Source: Betaproteobacteria bacterium (lineage in GTDB: Bacteria > Pseudomonadota > Gammaproteobacteria > Burkholderiales > Burkholderiaceae_C). Taken from it: a DNA stretch of 64,000 nucleotides. The position numbers and the translations under genes are program-made. Shown piece after piece: positions 51,854 to 63,918 of this stretch. A model generated the notes under the pieces. The model did not search any database. It saw nothing but the letters and a program-made list of their open reading frames with translations, and had not been told where the DNA came from. Numbering within the stretch: the stretch's first letter is position 1; each line of letters opens with the position of its first letter. The stretch spans positions 1,116,001-1,180,000 of the forward strand of contig JADJWD010000007.1 in the NCBI GenBank assembly GCA_016716535.1, written 5' to 3'.

Positions 51854-53473
51854 ATGACGCCGCGCCTCGACCGCGCCGCGCTGCTGGCGCGACTGGCTAC
51901 GCCACGCAACTGGGACCTCGCCATCGTCGGCGGCGGCGCCACGGGCCTGGGCGTCGCGCTCGACGCCGCGGCGCGCGGCCTGGCCGTCGTGCTGCTCGAA
52001 GCCGATGACTTCGCGAAGGGCACGAGTTCGCGCGCCACCAAGCTCGTGCACGGCGGCGTGCGTTATCTCGCGCAGGGCAACGTCGCGCTCGTGCGCGAGG
52101 CGCTCGTCGAGCGCAGCACGCTCCTGGCCAACGCGCCGCACCTGGCGCAGCGGTTGCCGTTTGTCGTGCCGACCTACAGCCGCTGGGAGCAGCCTTTCTA
52201 CGGCATCGGCCTGAAGCTGTACGACGCGCTTGCCGGCGCGCGCGGCCTCGGGCCGACCGAGTGGCTCTCGGCGCGCCGCACGACCGAGCTGCTGCCGACC
52301 GTCGCGCGCGCCGGGCTGGCCGGCGGCGTGCGCTACTGGGACGGTCAGTTCGACGACGCGCGGCTCGCCGTCGCTCTCGCGCGCACCGCGGCGGCGCGCG
52401 GCGCGCTGGTGCTGAACCACCTGCCGGTCGAAGGCCTCGTGCGCGACGCCGGCCGCGTCGTCGGCGTGCGCGCGCGGGACAGCGAATCCGGCCGGCACTT
52501 CGACATTGCCGCGCGCTGCGTCATCAACGCCGCCGGCGTGTGGGTCGACGCGGTGCGCGACATGGACCGCGACGCCGGTGCGCCGGCGCGCGCGCCGATG
52601 GTCGCGCCGAGCCAGGGCGTGCACCTCGTCGTCGACCGCGCCTTCCTGCCCGGCACGCATGCGCTGATGGTGCCCAAGACGAGCGACGGCCGCGTGCTCT
52701 TCGCGGTGCCGTGGCTCGGCAAGACGATCCTCGGCACCACCGACACGCCGCGCGACGACCTGGCGCTCGAGCCCGAGCCGTTCACGGCCGAGGTCGACTT
52801 CATCCTCGGCGAGGCGGCGCGTTACCTGGCGCGGGCGCCCGCGCGCGCCGACGTGCGTTCGGTGTGGGTGGGCTTGCGGCCGCTCGTCAAGCCGCCGGGC
52901 GACGAAGGCGAAGGCGAAGGCCACGAAAGTGGCGCCGCGCAGGTGCACACGAAGACGCTGTCGCGCGAGCACACGGTCGTGGTCGGCCGCTCGGGCCTGG
53001 TCACCGTGACCGGCGGCAAGTGGACGACTTATCGCGCGATGGCCGAGGACGTGCTCGAGCGGGCGATGGCGCGCGGCCTCGTGCCGCGCCGCCCGGCCGG
53101 GGCGACGGTGCGGCTGCCGCTCGTCGGCGCCGCGCCCGGCCGGCCGCTGGCCGAGCCGCCCGGCGAACACGGCTACGGCAGCGAGGCCGAGGTGCTGCGC
53201 GCGCTGCCCGGCGCCACGAAGTGGCTCTGGCGCGACGCCGAGAGCGGCCAGGGCGGCCTGAGCGAGGCGATGGTGCGCTTCGCGGCGCGGCACGAGATGG
53301 CGCGCACGGTCGAAGACGTGCTGGCGCGCCGCTGCCGGCTGTTGTTCCTCGATGCCGCCGAGGCGGCGCGCCAGGCGGCGCCGGTGGCGGCGCTGCTGGC
53401 CGAGGAGCTGGGGCACGCGGTGGACGCCGCGCCGTTCGTCGCGCTGGCGCGACAGTACGCGCGTGTGCCGTGA
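51854..53473 (+). CDS. glpD: Glycerol-3-phosphate dehydrogenase (FAD, aerobic)
   Basis: 539 aa. The FAD-binding motif is DLAIVGGGATGLGVALDAAA, followed by FAKGTSSRATKLVHGGVRYL, a GlpD signature. AAGVWVDAVRDMD and VTGGKWTTYRAMAEDVLERA mark the rest of the FAD and cap regions. It oxidises sn-glycerol-3-phosphate to dihydroxyacetone phosphate at the membrane, passing electrons to quinone. It follows the SMP-30 gene by about 45 bases; short ACCTGAAG repeats lie between them. No glpK or glpF is adjacent. Confidence 0.95.
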   Translation: MTPRLDRAALLARLATPRNWDLAIVGGGATGLGVALDAAARGLAVVLLEADDFAKGTSSRATKLVHGGVRYLAQGNVALVREALVERSTLLANAPHLAQRLPFVVPTYSRWEQPFYGIGLKLYDALAGARGLGPTEWLSARRTTELLPTVARAGLAGGVRYWDGQFDDARLAVALARTAAARGALVLNHLPVEGLVRDAGRVVGVRARDSESGRHFDIAARCVINAAGVWVDAVRDMDRDAGAPARAPMVAPSQGVHLVVDRAFLPGTHALMVPKTSDGRVLFAVPWLGKTILGTTDTPRDDLALEPEPFTAEVDFILGEAARYLARAPARADVRSVWVGLRPLVKPPGDEGEGEGHESGAAQVHTKTLSREHTVVVGRSGLVTVTGGKWTTYRAMAEDVLERAMARGLVPRRPAGATVRLPLVGAAPGRPLAEPPGEHGYGSEAEVLRALPGATKWLWRDAESGQGGLSEAMVRFAARHEMARTVEDVLARRCRLLFLDAAEAARQAAPVAALLAEELGHAVDAAPFVALARQYARVP

Positions 53474-53527
53474 GCGTGGGGTGAGCGCCGGGTGAGCGCG
53501 CCAATGAGCGCCGCTCGAGCGCCGCGC

Positions 53528-54172
53528 TCAGGCGCCCGAGGGGTACTTCACCGAGCAGCCGTAGGCGCGTGTCTGCGCCACGCTGACCGGCTTGCCGGCC
53601 AAAGTCTCGGCGAGCGCCGCCTTCACGTGGTTGGTGGCGCCGGCGATGTCGGCGACGTTCGCCGTCGGCTTGCTGTCGATGGCGCCGGCGTAGACGAGTG
53701 TGCCGCGGGTGTCGATGACGTACATGTGCGGCGTCGTGCGCGCGCCGTAGGCGCGGCCGACCTTGCCCTCGGGGTCCATCAGCGTCGCGGTGGCGGCGGC
53801 GCGCTGGCTCGCCATCCACTGGCCGAGCGCGGCCGGCTCGAGGTAGTCGCCGTGCGCCGGGTCGACGGTGTTGATCGCCAGCCAGACGACGCCGCTGGCG
53901 GTGGCCTCGCGTTGCGAGCCCTGCATGTTGGCGCTGCGGTAGTGCTTCTGCACGTACGGGCAGCCGGGGTTGACCCACTCGAGGACGACCGTCTTGCCCT
54001 TGAAGTCGGCCAGCGAGACGGTGCGCCCGGCCGTGTCGCGGGCGCTGAAGGCCGGGGCCGGCTGGCCGACGGTGGCGACCGTGTTGGCGTGCACGGCGCT
54101 GCCGGCACCCGCGAACGCAGTGGCGAGCGCGAAGGCGCAGAAGGTGGATGCAGTGGAGGCGAGCAGGTTCAT
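53528..54172 (-). CDS. Exported redoxin (AhpC/TSA-like thioredoxin fold)
   Basis: 214 aa. A signal peptide ends in SAVHAN. The fold starts at VGQPAPAFSARDTAGRTVSL and has LEWVNPGCPYVQKHY with a single Cys in place of CxxC, then YGARTTPHMYVID. This subgroup of thioredoxin-like proteins is common in proteobacteria but of unclear role. GGAG precedes the ATG at 54172. It lies 51 bases downstream of the DsbD-like gene, which could reduce it in the periplasm. Confidence 0.9.
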   Translation of the reverse strand: MNLLASTASTFCAFALATAFAGAGSAVHANTVATVGQPAPAFSARDTAGRTVSLADFKGKTVVLEWVNPGCPYVQKHYRSANMQGSQREATASGVVWLAINTVDPAHGDYLEPAALGQWMASQRAAATATLMDPEGKVGRAYGARTTPHMYVIDTRGTLVYAGAIDSKPTANVADIAGATNHVKAALAETLAGKPVSVAQTRAYGCSVKYPSGA

Positions 54173-54223
54173 CGTCGTTCTCCGGCAAGTGGCCGCGGCG
54201 CGCGCACCGCGCGCCGCGCACGA

Positions 54224-56440
54224 TCAATCGGGCAACTGTGCCAGCGCCCCAGTGACTTCAGCGACCGAGAGGATTTCGCTCAGCAGGCGCGGCGCCGCCG
54301 CGCCCGGCACGTGAAGCGCGTAGACGGGCACGCCGCTGCGCTGCATCCGCGCCAGCTCGGCGGCGATCGTGGCGTCGCGGCGCGTCCAGTCGGCGCGCAT
54401 CAGCACGACGTGCTTGCGCTCGAAGGCGGCCATCACCTCGGCCTGCGCGAGCGTCGTGCGCTTGTTGAACTGGCAGGTCACGCACCACGCGGCGGTGAAG
54501 TCGACGAACACCGGCCGGCCGGCGGCCAGCGCCTGCGCCACGCGCTCGGTGGACCAGGCTTGCCACGCGTCGTCGGCAGCGCGGCCGGTGGTCGCGCCGG
54601 CCGCAGCGCCCGGCGTCGCCGCCACCGCGTCCTGCCGCCATGAAGGCACCGCCCACACCAGCGCCGCGGCCAGCAGCACCATCGCCACCGCGCCGAAGCC
54701 GCGCCGCGCGCCGCGGCCGAGCGTCGGCGAGCCGAGCGCCCAGGCGCCGAACGCGACCGCGACAAGCAGGCCGAGCAGCGCCGCGACGCCGTCGATCGAC
54801 GTCTGGTGGCCGAGCACCCAGGCCAGCCAGACGACGGTGGCGAACATCGGGAACGCCATCAGCGCCTTGAAGCTGGCCATCCACGGCCCCGGCCGCGGCA
54901 ACGCGCGCGCGAGTTGCGGCCAGGCGCTCGCGGCCAGGTACGGCAGCGCCATGCCCAGGCCGAGCGCGGCGAAGATCGCCAGCGCCTGCGCCGGCGGCAG
55001 CGTCATCGCCACGCCGAGCGACGCGGCCATGAACGGCGCCGTGCACGGTGACGCGACGGCCACCGCGAGCACACCGGTCAACGCGGAGTCGACGAGCGGG
55101 TGTTTCGCCTGCGCCGCGGCGACCTCGCTCGGCAGCAACGAGCCGATCTCGAACACGCCGGCGAGATTCAGCCCGATCAGCGTGAAGAGCACCGCCAGCG
55201 TGGCGATGACGGCCGGCGACTGCAGCTGGAAGCCCCAGCCGATCTGCTCGCCGCCGGCGCGCAGCGCCAGCAGCAGCGCGGCGAGTGCGACGAACGAGAC
55301 GACGACGCCGGCCGTGTAGGCAAGCCCACCGGCGAGCAGCGCGCGGCGGTCTTCGGCGTGGCGGGTGAAGCCGATCACCTTCAGCGACAGCACCGGGAAG
55401 ACACACGGCATCAGGTTCAGCAGCGCGCCGCCGGCCAGCGCGAGCACGAGGGCGAGCGCGAAGCCGGGCAGCGGCGTGGCGGGAGTTGGCGATGTGGCCG
55501 ACGCGTTCGCTGCGTTCGATGAATCAGGCGCGGCGGGGGTTGCTGCCGCGGCCGGTGCGGCGGCCGGCCCGGCTTGCGCGAGAGCCGGCCAAGCCGTCGT
55601 CACCTGCACCGCCACTTCGAGACCGGCGCCCTGGCCCGCCGCCGTCAGTACCGCCGGCATCGTCACCGGGCCGGCGCTGCGTTGCGGGTCCAGCGCCAGC
55701 GCCGCGCTCCAGGCGCCGCCTTCCCAGCGCCCCTGCACCGGCGCGGCGTTGTTCAGCACGCCGGCGGTCTCGGGGAAGAACTGCAACGCCTTGCCGTGCC
55801 ACGCGGCGGGCAGACCGGTGATGCGCACCTGCAGCGCGTCGCTTGTCACCTGCGCCTCGGCCTGCGCGCCGGCGGCCGGCTTGGGCGTCGCGTCGGCCGC
55901 GGCGGCGTAGGCCGCGGCATGCGCAGCGGTCGCGGCGCGCGCCGGCAGCGTCAGCGCGAAGTCGCCGCCCTCGGGGATGCAGACCTCCTTGCACACCAGC
56001 CAGTCGGCGCGCAGCTTCACCTCGAGCGCTTCGCCGGCGAAGCCGGCCGGCACCTGCACCGCCACCGGCAGCAGCACGCGGCCTTCGTAGCCGAAGTTCA
56101 TCAGCGGGCCGATCGGCAGCCGCGCCGGCGTCGGCCAGCGGATCTCGCCGGGGTTGAAGCCCGCAGGCAACGTGAAGGCCAGCGTCGTCGGCAGGCCCGA
56201 GTCGCCCGGGTTCTTCCAGTAGGTGTGCCAGTGCGGCGCGTGCTCGATCAGCAAGCCGAGTTCGAGCGGCTTGCCGGCAGCCACACCCTCGGGCGCGTGC
56301 GCGACGAGTTCGGCGCGCACCTGCGGCGTGCTGACCACCGCCTGCGGCGCGGCGGCCGCGGCCAGGGCCACGCTCGCCAGGCCGATGGCGGCGGCGAAGC
56401 GGCGGAGAAATGGAACGCGTGAAGACAGGCGTGCAGACAT
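54224..56440 (-). CDS. dsbD: Thiol:disulfide interchange protein DsbD-like
   Basis: 738 aa. A signal peptide is followed by a DsbD/ScsB-type N-terminal domain (WHTYWKNPGDSGLP, with LVCKEVCIPEG carrying a Cys pair), then eight membrane helices with the Cys in NLMPCVFPVLSLK and ASPCTAPFMAAS, then a C-terminal thioredoxin domain with AAWCVTCQFNK. It moves electrons from cytoplasmic thioredoxin to periplasmic proteins. The ATG at 56440 was chosen; a TTG at 56461 is an upstream alternative. It is divergent from the ATP synthase operon. Confidence 0.94.
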   Translation of the reverse strand: MSARLSSRVPFLRRFAAAIGLASVALAAAAAPQAVVSTPQVRAELVAHAPEGVAAGKPLELGLLIEHAPHWHTYWKNPGDSGLPTTLAFTLPAGFNPGEIRWPTPARLPIGPLMNFGYEGRVLLPVAVQVPAGFAGEALEVKLRADWLVCKEVCIPEGGDFALTLPARAATAAHAAAYAAAADATPKPAAGAQAEAQVTSDALQVRITGLPAAWHGKALQFFPETAGVLNNAAPVQGRWEGGAWSAALALDPQRSAGPVTMPAVLTAAGQGAGLEVAVQVTTAWPALAQAGPAAAPAAAATPAAPDSSNAANASATSPTPATPLPGFALALVLALAGGALLNLMPCVFPVLSLKVIGFTRHAEDRRALLAGGLAYTAGVVVSFVALAALLLALRAGGEQIGWGFQLQSPAVIATLAVLFTLIGLNLAGVFEIGSLLPSEVAAAQAKHPLVDSALTGVLAVAVASPCTAPFMAASLGVAMTLPPAQALAIFAALGLGMALPYLAASAWPQLARALPRPGPWMASFKALMAFPMFATVVWLAWVLGHQTSIDGVAALLGLLVAVAFGAWALGSPTLGRGARRGFGAVAMVLLAAALVWAVPSWRQDAVAATPGAAAGATTGRAADDAWQAWSTERVAQALAAGRPVFVDFTAAWCVTCQFNKRTTLAQAEVMAAFERKHVVLMRADWTRRDATIAAELARMQRSGVPVYALHVPGAAAPRLLSEILSVAEVTGALAQLPD

Positions 56441-56596
56441 CAGGGCGCGATGATGAACCAACGCGGGCCCGGCCGTGCAACACCGGGCATCAGCGGGGCG
56501 TCGGATGCGGGTCGGTGCCGGGGGCTATGCGCCTCGCCGCGCGCCCGCACCTTCACCTCCGGGGGCGGCCCGTCCGGAGGCGTGCGGGTTTGTTCG

Positions 56597-56602
56597 TATA
56601 AT
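56597..56602 (+). promoter_or_regulatory. Perfect -10 box upstream of the ATP synthase operon
   Basis: TATAAT at 56597-56602 lies 49 bases before the atpI start; the expected transcription start is near 56609, giving a leader of about 43 bases. No good -35 hexamer is seen at the right distance. It stands out in this GC-rich sequence and is the likely main promoter of the operon. Confidence 0.6.
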
Positions 56603-56651
56603 CCCGCGGCTTTGCCCGCCCCGTCCGAAGGCTGTGGCCAAGGCGCACGTG

Positions 56652-57179
56652 ATGGCGAATCGAACGAACTCAACCATCGCCCCGCGTGCCGCCTCCACCG
56701 AAGCCGGCCGCCGCCCCGCGCGCGACCGGTGGGACGATGACGACGATGGGGACGACAAGCCCGCCTTCAAGACGCTGACCCGGGAGGAAGCGTCGGCCTT
56801 GCTCGCCAAGGAGCCGCCACTGAACCCGTGGCGCGTGATTGCCGTGCAAGCCGGGGTGGGCGTGGCAGTGGCGCTGCTGGCAGCGCTGCTCACGGGCAGG
56901 GTGGAGGTGGGGTGGTCGGCGCTTTACGGCGCCGCGTGCGTGGTGGTGCCGGGTGCGTTGATGGCGCGCGGCATGACCAGCCGCCTCAGCAGCATGTCGC
57001 CCGGCGCGAGCGCCGTCAGCTTCATGTTGTGGGAGATGGTGAAGATCGCGGTTTCGATCGCCATGCTGATGCTGGCGCCGAAACTCGTGCAAGGCCTGAG
57101 CTGGCCGGCGTTGCTGGCGGGCCTGGTGCTGTGCATGAAGGTGTACTGGCTCGCGCTGCTGTGGCGCGGGCGGCGGTGA
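56652..57179 (+). CDS. atpI: ATP synthase subunit I
   Basis: 175 aa. Four predicted helices follow a charged, Asp-rich N-terminal tail (RWDDDDDGDDKPAF). AtpI helps assemble the c-ring. The helices VIAVQAGVGVAVALLAALLT and SALYGAACVVVPGALMARGM and the end LCMKVYWLALLWRGRR match the family pattern. The N-terminal extension of about 50 residues is longer than in enterobacteria. The start is ATG 56652, with GTG 56649 as an alternative. It opens the atp operon. Confidence 0.88.
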   Translation: MANRTNSTIAPRAASTEAGRRPARDRWDDDDDGDDKPAFKTLTREEASALLAKEPPLNPWRVIAVQAGVGVAVALLAALLTGRVEVGWSALYGAACVVVPGALMARGMTSRLSSMSPGASAVSFMLWEMVKIAVSIAMLMLAPKLVQGLSWPALLAGLVLCMKVYWLALLWRGRR

Positions 57180-57227
57180 CGAACAACGTCGAACAACCGA
57201 CGAGCGAGCAGCGGACGAGCAAACGAG

Positions 57228-58049
57228 ATGGCAGCAGCAACGGGCAACGCGCCGAGCGCCGGTGAATACATCATTCACCACCTGCATCACCTGCAGGTCG
57301 GCAACGGCTTCTGGACCTTCAATCTCGACTCGATCTTCTGGTCGGTGGTGACCGGCCTGCTCGGCAGCTGGGTGCTGTGGCGCGTCGCGAAATCGGTGAC
57401 CTCCGGCACCCCGGGGCGGCTGCAGGCGGCCGTCGAGTTCCTCGTCGAGATGGTCGACACGCAGGCCAAGGGCATCGTCCACAACGCGCACAGCCGCAAG
57501 ATGGTCGCGCCGCTGGCGCTGACCGTGTTCATCTGGATCTTCCTGATGAACGCGATGGACCTGCTGCCGGTGGATCTGCTGCCCTGGTTCACCGAGAGGG
57601 CCGGCATCCCTTACCAGCGCGTCGTGCCCACCGCGGACCTGTCGGTGACGATGGCGCTGTCGATCTCGGTGCTGCTGATCTGCATCTTCTACAACCTGAA
57701 GATCAAGGGCGGCGGCGGCTGGCTGCACGAGCTGCTCTCGGCGCCGTTCGGCGCCAAGTGGTACCTGGCGCCTTTCAACCTGGGCATGCAGCTGATCGAG
57801 TTCGTCGCCAAGACGGTGAGCCACGGCATGCGGCTGTTCGGCAACATGTACGCCGGCGAACTGATCTTCATGCTGATCGCGCTGATGGGCGGCGCCTTCT
57901 TCACCGCGGTGGGCCTGCCGTTGGCGCTGGGCCACGTCATCGCCGGCACCGCCTGGGCCATCTTCCACATCCTGATCATCACCTTGCAGGCCTTCGTGTT
58001 CATGATGCTCACGCTGGTCTACGTCGGTCAGGCGCACGACGCCCATTGA
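57228..58049 (+). CDS. atpB: ATP synthase subunit a
   Basis: 273 aa Fo subunit a. It has five to six helices. The essential Arg lies in SHGMRLFGNMYAGELI; the half-channel helix IIITLQAFVFMMLTLVYVGQ is near the C-terminus. The N-terminal part begins EYIIHHLHHLQVG. The start at 57228 is 48 bases after atpI. It forms the proton path together with the c-ring. Confidence 0.97.
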   Translation: MAAATGNAPSAGEYIIHHLHHLQVGNGFWTFNLDSIFWSVVTGLLGSWVLWRVAKSVTSGTPGRLQAAVEFLVEMVDTQAKGIVHNAHSRKMVAPLALTVFIWIFLMNAMDLLPVDLLPWFTERAGIPYQRVVPTADLSVTMALSISVLLICIFYNLKIKGGGGWLHELLSAPFGAKWYLAPFNLGMQLIEFVAKTVSHGMRLFGNMYAGELIFMLIALMGGAFFTAVGLPLALGHVIAGTAWAIFHILIITLQAFVFMMLTLVYVGQAHDAH

Positions 58050-58143
58050 GGCCGCGGCAGCGGTTGTCGATGGCGCATCGGGCGCACTGAGTTTTCTCTT
58101 CTTTCTCTGTTCTACAAAGAACCTTCCCCACTAGGAGCACGCA

Positions 58144-58407
58144 ATGGAAGTCATCAGCTTTGTCGCCCTGGCCGCCGGCCTCATCATCGGTCTGGGCGCC
58201 ATCGGTGCCTGCATCGGCATCGGCATCATGGGCAGCAAGTACCTCGAGAGCGCCGCGCGCCAGCCCGAGCTGATGGGTGAGCTGCAGACGAAGATGTTCC
58301 TGCTGGCCGGCCTGATCGACGCGGCGTTCATCATCGGCACCGGTATCGCGCTGTGGTTCGCCACGGCCAACCCGTTCCTGGGCCAGATCGCCAACCTGCC
58401 GAAGTAA
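58144..58407 (+). CDS. atpE: ATP synthase subunit c
   Basis: 87 aa, two helices with the Gly-rich first helix LGAIGACIGIGIMG, the polar loop ARQPE and the proton-carrying Asp59 in LAGLIDAAFIIG. Sodium-binding residues are not evident, so it is proton-driven. AGGAG precedes the ATG. A T-rich stretch (58092-58116) in the 94-base leader may favour high translation, as usual for the multi-copy c subunit. Confidence 0.97.
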   Translation: MEVISFVALAAGLIIGLGAIGACIGIGIMGSKYLESAARQPELMGELQTKMFLLAGLIDAAFIIGTGIALWFATANPFLGQIANLPK

Positions 58408-58500
58408 TCCTTCGCTGCCGGTTTGCCGGGTCCGTGGCCGCCTTGCTGTCCCGCAGGGCTGGCGCGGTCCCGTGGTTCCCCTTGTGACGAGGACCGTCCC

Positions 58501-58971
58501 GTGAGCATCAATGCCACCCTGATCATCCAGATGATCGTCTTCGCGATCCTGGTGTGGTTCACGATGCGCTTTGTCTGGCCGCCGATCACCGCGGCGCTGG
58601 ACGAGCGCGCCAAGAAGATCGCCGAAGGCCTGTCGGCCGCCGACCGCGCGAAGGCCGATCTCGCTGCCGCCAACAAGCGCGTCGAGGCGCAGCTTTCCGC
58701 GGCGCGCGACGACGCTGCCAAGCGCCTGGCCGACGCCGAGCGCCTGGCGCAGCAGATGGTCGAAGAGGCCAAGGGCCGCGCGTCGGAAGAAGGCGCGAAG
58801 ATCATCGCCGCCGCCAAGGCCGAGGCCGAGCAGGAAGCCGTGAAGGCGCGCGAGGTGCTGCGCGCGCAGGTCGCCGGCCTTGCCGTCAAGGGCGCCGAGC
58901 AGATCTTGAAGCGCGAGGTCAACGCCTCGGTGCACGCCGAGCTGCTGGGCCGCCTGAAGGCGGAACTCTGA
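58501..58971 (+). CDS. atpF: ATP synthase subunit b
   Basis: 156 aa. One N-terminal helix (INATLIIQMIVFAILVWFTM) anchors a long charged coiled coil (KRLADAERLAQQMVEEAKGR). It forms the peripheral stalk. Translation starts at GTG 58501 with GAGGA upstream; this gives the usual 156-residue length. It is two bases from atpH. Confidence 0.96.
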   Translation: MSINATLIIQMIVFAILVWFTMRFVWPPITAALDERAKKIAEGLSAADRAKADLAAANKRVEAQLSAARDDAAKRLADAERLAQQMVEEAKGRASEEGAKIIAAAKAEAEQEAVKAREVLRAQVAGLAVKGAEQILKREVNASVHAELLGRLKAEL

Positions 58972-58972
58972 G

Positions 58973-59512
58973 ATGGCCGAGCTCGCCACGATCGCCCGCC
59001 CCTACGCCGAGGCGCTGTACAAGGCGGCCGGCGCCGAGGGCGGCGGCATGAAGGCGCAGGTCGCGGCACTCGCCGCGCTGGCCGCCGACGAGGGCCTGCA
59101 GCAGTTCGCCGACAACCCGAAGGTCACCTCGACGCAGGTCTTCGATGTCGTCGCCGGCGTCGCGCTGCAAAAGGGCGTCGCGCTCGACGGCAAGCTCGGC
59201 AACCTGCTGCGCACCGTGCTCGACAACGGCCGCCTCGCGGCGCTGCCCGAGATCGCCAGCCAGTTCACCGCGCTCGTCAATGCGCAAAGCGGCGTGTCCG
59301 ACGCGGTCATCGAAAGCGCCTTCCCGATCGAAGGCGCGCCGCTGGCCGACGTGGTGGCCACGCTCGAGAAGCGCTTCGCGCGCAAGCTCAACGCGCGCGT
59401 CGAGCTGAAGCCCGAGCTGATCGGCGGCATCCGCGTCATCGTCGGCGACGAGGTGCTGGACACCTCCGTGCGCGCCCGCCTGGAACAGATGCAGCTTGCG
59501 CTGACTGCGTGA
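58973..59512 (+). CDS. atpH: ATP synthase subunit delta
   Basis: 179 aa. The helical N-domain begins ELATIARPYAEALYKAA; the C-terminal end, ELKPELIGGIRVIVGDEVLD followed by SVRARLEQMQ, is the family signature. It caps the F1 head and joins subunit b. It starts right after atpF with a one-base gap. Confidence 0.97.
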   Translation: MAELATIARPYAEALYKAAGAEGGGMKAQVAALAALAADEGLQQFADNPKVTSTQVFDVVAGVALQKGVALDGKLGNLLRTVLDNGRLAALPEIASQFTALVNAQSGVSDAVIESAFPIEGAPLADVVATLEKRFARKLNARVELKPELIGGIRVIVGDEVLDTSVRARLEQMQLALTA

Positions 59513-59525
59513 GCCGGAGAAACAC

Positions 59526-61079
<1,554 letters not shown>

Positions 61080-61117
61080 CCCCGACCCCAACCGAGCACC
61101 GGTAAAGGAGCACGGCC

Positions 61118-62002
61118 ATGGCGGTCGGCAAGGAAATCCGCGGCAAGATCAAATCGGTGGAGAACACCAAGAAGATCACCAAGGCCATGGAGATGGTCGC
61201 CGCGAGCAAGATGCGCAAGGCGCAAGAGCGCATGCGGCAGGCCCGGCCGTACTCGGACAAGATCCGCAACATCACGGCCAACCTGTCGCAGGCGAACCCC
61301 GAGTACAAGAGCGCGTACATGCGCAGCGGCGGCACGGCGAAGACGGTGGGCTTCATCGTCGTCACCACCGACAAGGGGCTGTGCGGCGGGCTGAACACCA
61401 ACGTGCTGCGCGCGCTGACCAACAAGATGCGCGAAGTCACCGCCGCCGGCGGCAGCGTGCAGACGGTGGCCATCGGCAACAAGGGCTTCGGCTTCCTCAA
61501 CCGCATCAGCGCGCCGATCGTCAGCCACGCCGTGCAGCTGGGCGACGCGCCGCAGCTCGAAAAGCTGATCGGCCCGGTGAAGGTGATGCTCGACGCGTTC
61601 GTCGCTGGCAAGCTCGACGCGGTCTACCTCTGCTACACGAAGTTCATCAACACGATGAAGCAGGAGCCGATGGTCGAGCCGCTGCTGCCGCTGGGCGCCG
61701 AGAGGCTGGCGCAGAGCGACTCGGAGAAGTCACAGTACGGCTGGGACTACATCTACGAGCCCGATGCGCCGACCGTCATCGACGAGCTGCTGACGCGCTA
61801 CATCGAGGCGCTGGTGTTCCAGGCCGTGGCCGAGAACATGGCCAGCGAGCAGAGCGCGCGCATGGTCGCGATGAAGGCCGCCACCGACAACGCCGGCACG
61901 CTGATCAACGAGCTGAAGCTCATCTACAACAAGACGCGCCAGGCGGCGATCACGAAGGAACTCTCCGAGATCGTCGGCGGTGCCGCCGCGATCAGCGGCT
62001 GA
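61118..62002 (+). CDS. atpG: ATP synthase subunit gamma
   Basis: 294 aa. It forms the central rotor stalk. N-terminal helix: KEIRGKIKSVENTKKITKAM with EMVAASKMRKAQ. Conserved TTDKGLCGGLNTN follows, and the C-terminal helix contains SARMVAMKAATDNAGTLI. AAAGGAG precedes the ATG at 61118. A 38-base gap follows atpA. Confidence 0.97.
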   Translation: MAVGKEIRGKIKSVENTKKITKAMEMVAASKMRKAQERMRQARPYSDKIRNITANLSQANPEYKSAYMRSGGTAKTVGFIVVTTDKGLCGGLNTNVLRALTNKMREVTAAGGSVQTVAIGNKGFGFLNRISAPIVSHAVQLGDAPQLEKLIGPVKVMLDAFVAGKLDAVYLCYTKFINTMKQEPMVEPLLPLGAERLAQSDSEKSQYGWDYIYEPDAPTVIDELLTRYIEALVFQAVAENMASEQSARMVAMKAATDNAGTLINELKLIYNKTRQAAITKELSEIVGGAAAISG

Positions 62003-62060
62003 GCGCCTCGAACGAGTGCCAGCGGCGTCTGAACAGAATCGTTTCCAAGGACCAACTGAA

Positions 62061-63473
<1,413 letters not shown>

Positions 63474-63482
63474 GGAATCGCG

Positions 63483-63899
63483 ATGGCCACCATCCACGTC
63501 GACGTCGTCTCGGCCGAGGAGAGCATCTTCTCGGGCGAGGCCAAGTTCGTCGCGCTGCCGGGCGAGAACGGCGAACTCGGCATCCTGCCGCGCCACACGC
63601 CGCTGATCACGCGCATCAAGCCGGGCGCGGTGCGCATCGAGCGTGCCGACAACGGCGAGGAGGAGTTCGTCTTCGTCGCCGGCGGCATCCTCGAAGTGCA
63701 GCCGGGCACGGTGACGGTGCTCGCCGACACCGCCATCCGCGGCCACGACCTCGATGAGGCCAAGGCCAACGAGGCCAAGAAGCTCGCCGAGGAGGCGATG
63801 CGCAACGCCAAGAACGACATCGACCTCGCGAAGGCGCAAGGCGAGTTCGCGGCGATGGCGGCGCAGATCGCGGCAATCCAGAAGCTGCGCAAGAAGTAG
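63483..63899 (+). CDS. atpC: ATP synthase subunit epsilon
   Basis: 138 aa. The beta-sandwich begins TIHVDVVSAEESIFSGEAKF and contains LGILPRHTPLITRIKPGAVR and VAGGILEVQPGTVTVLADTA; a two-helix C-terminal domain follows. It links gamma to the c-ring and can inhibit ATP hydrolysis. It closes the operon nine bases after atpD. Confidence 0.97.
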   Translation: MATIHVDVVSAEESIFSGEAKFVALPGENGELGILPRHTPLITRIKPGAVRIERADNGEEEFVFVAGGILEVQPGTVTVLADTAIRGHDLDEAKANEAKKLAEEAMRNAKNDIDLAKAQGEFAAMAAQIAAIQKLRKK

Positions 63900-63918
63900 C
63901 GCGCCACCAGGGCTTGCC

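Noticed and set aside
53474..53525. GTGAGCG repeats between glpD and the redoxin gene as a terminator or attachment site
   Set aside because: Short imperfect repeats without a stable hairpin or U-tract; no further support.
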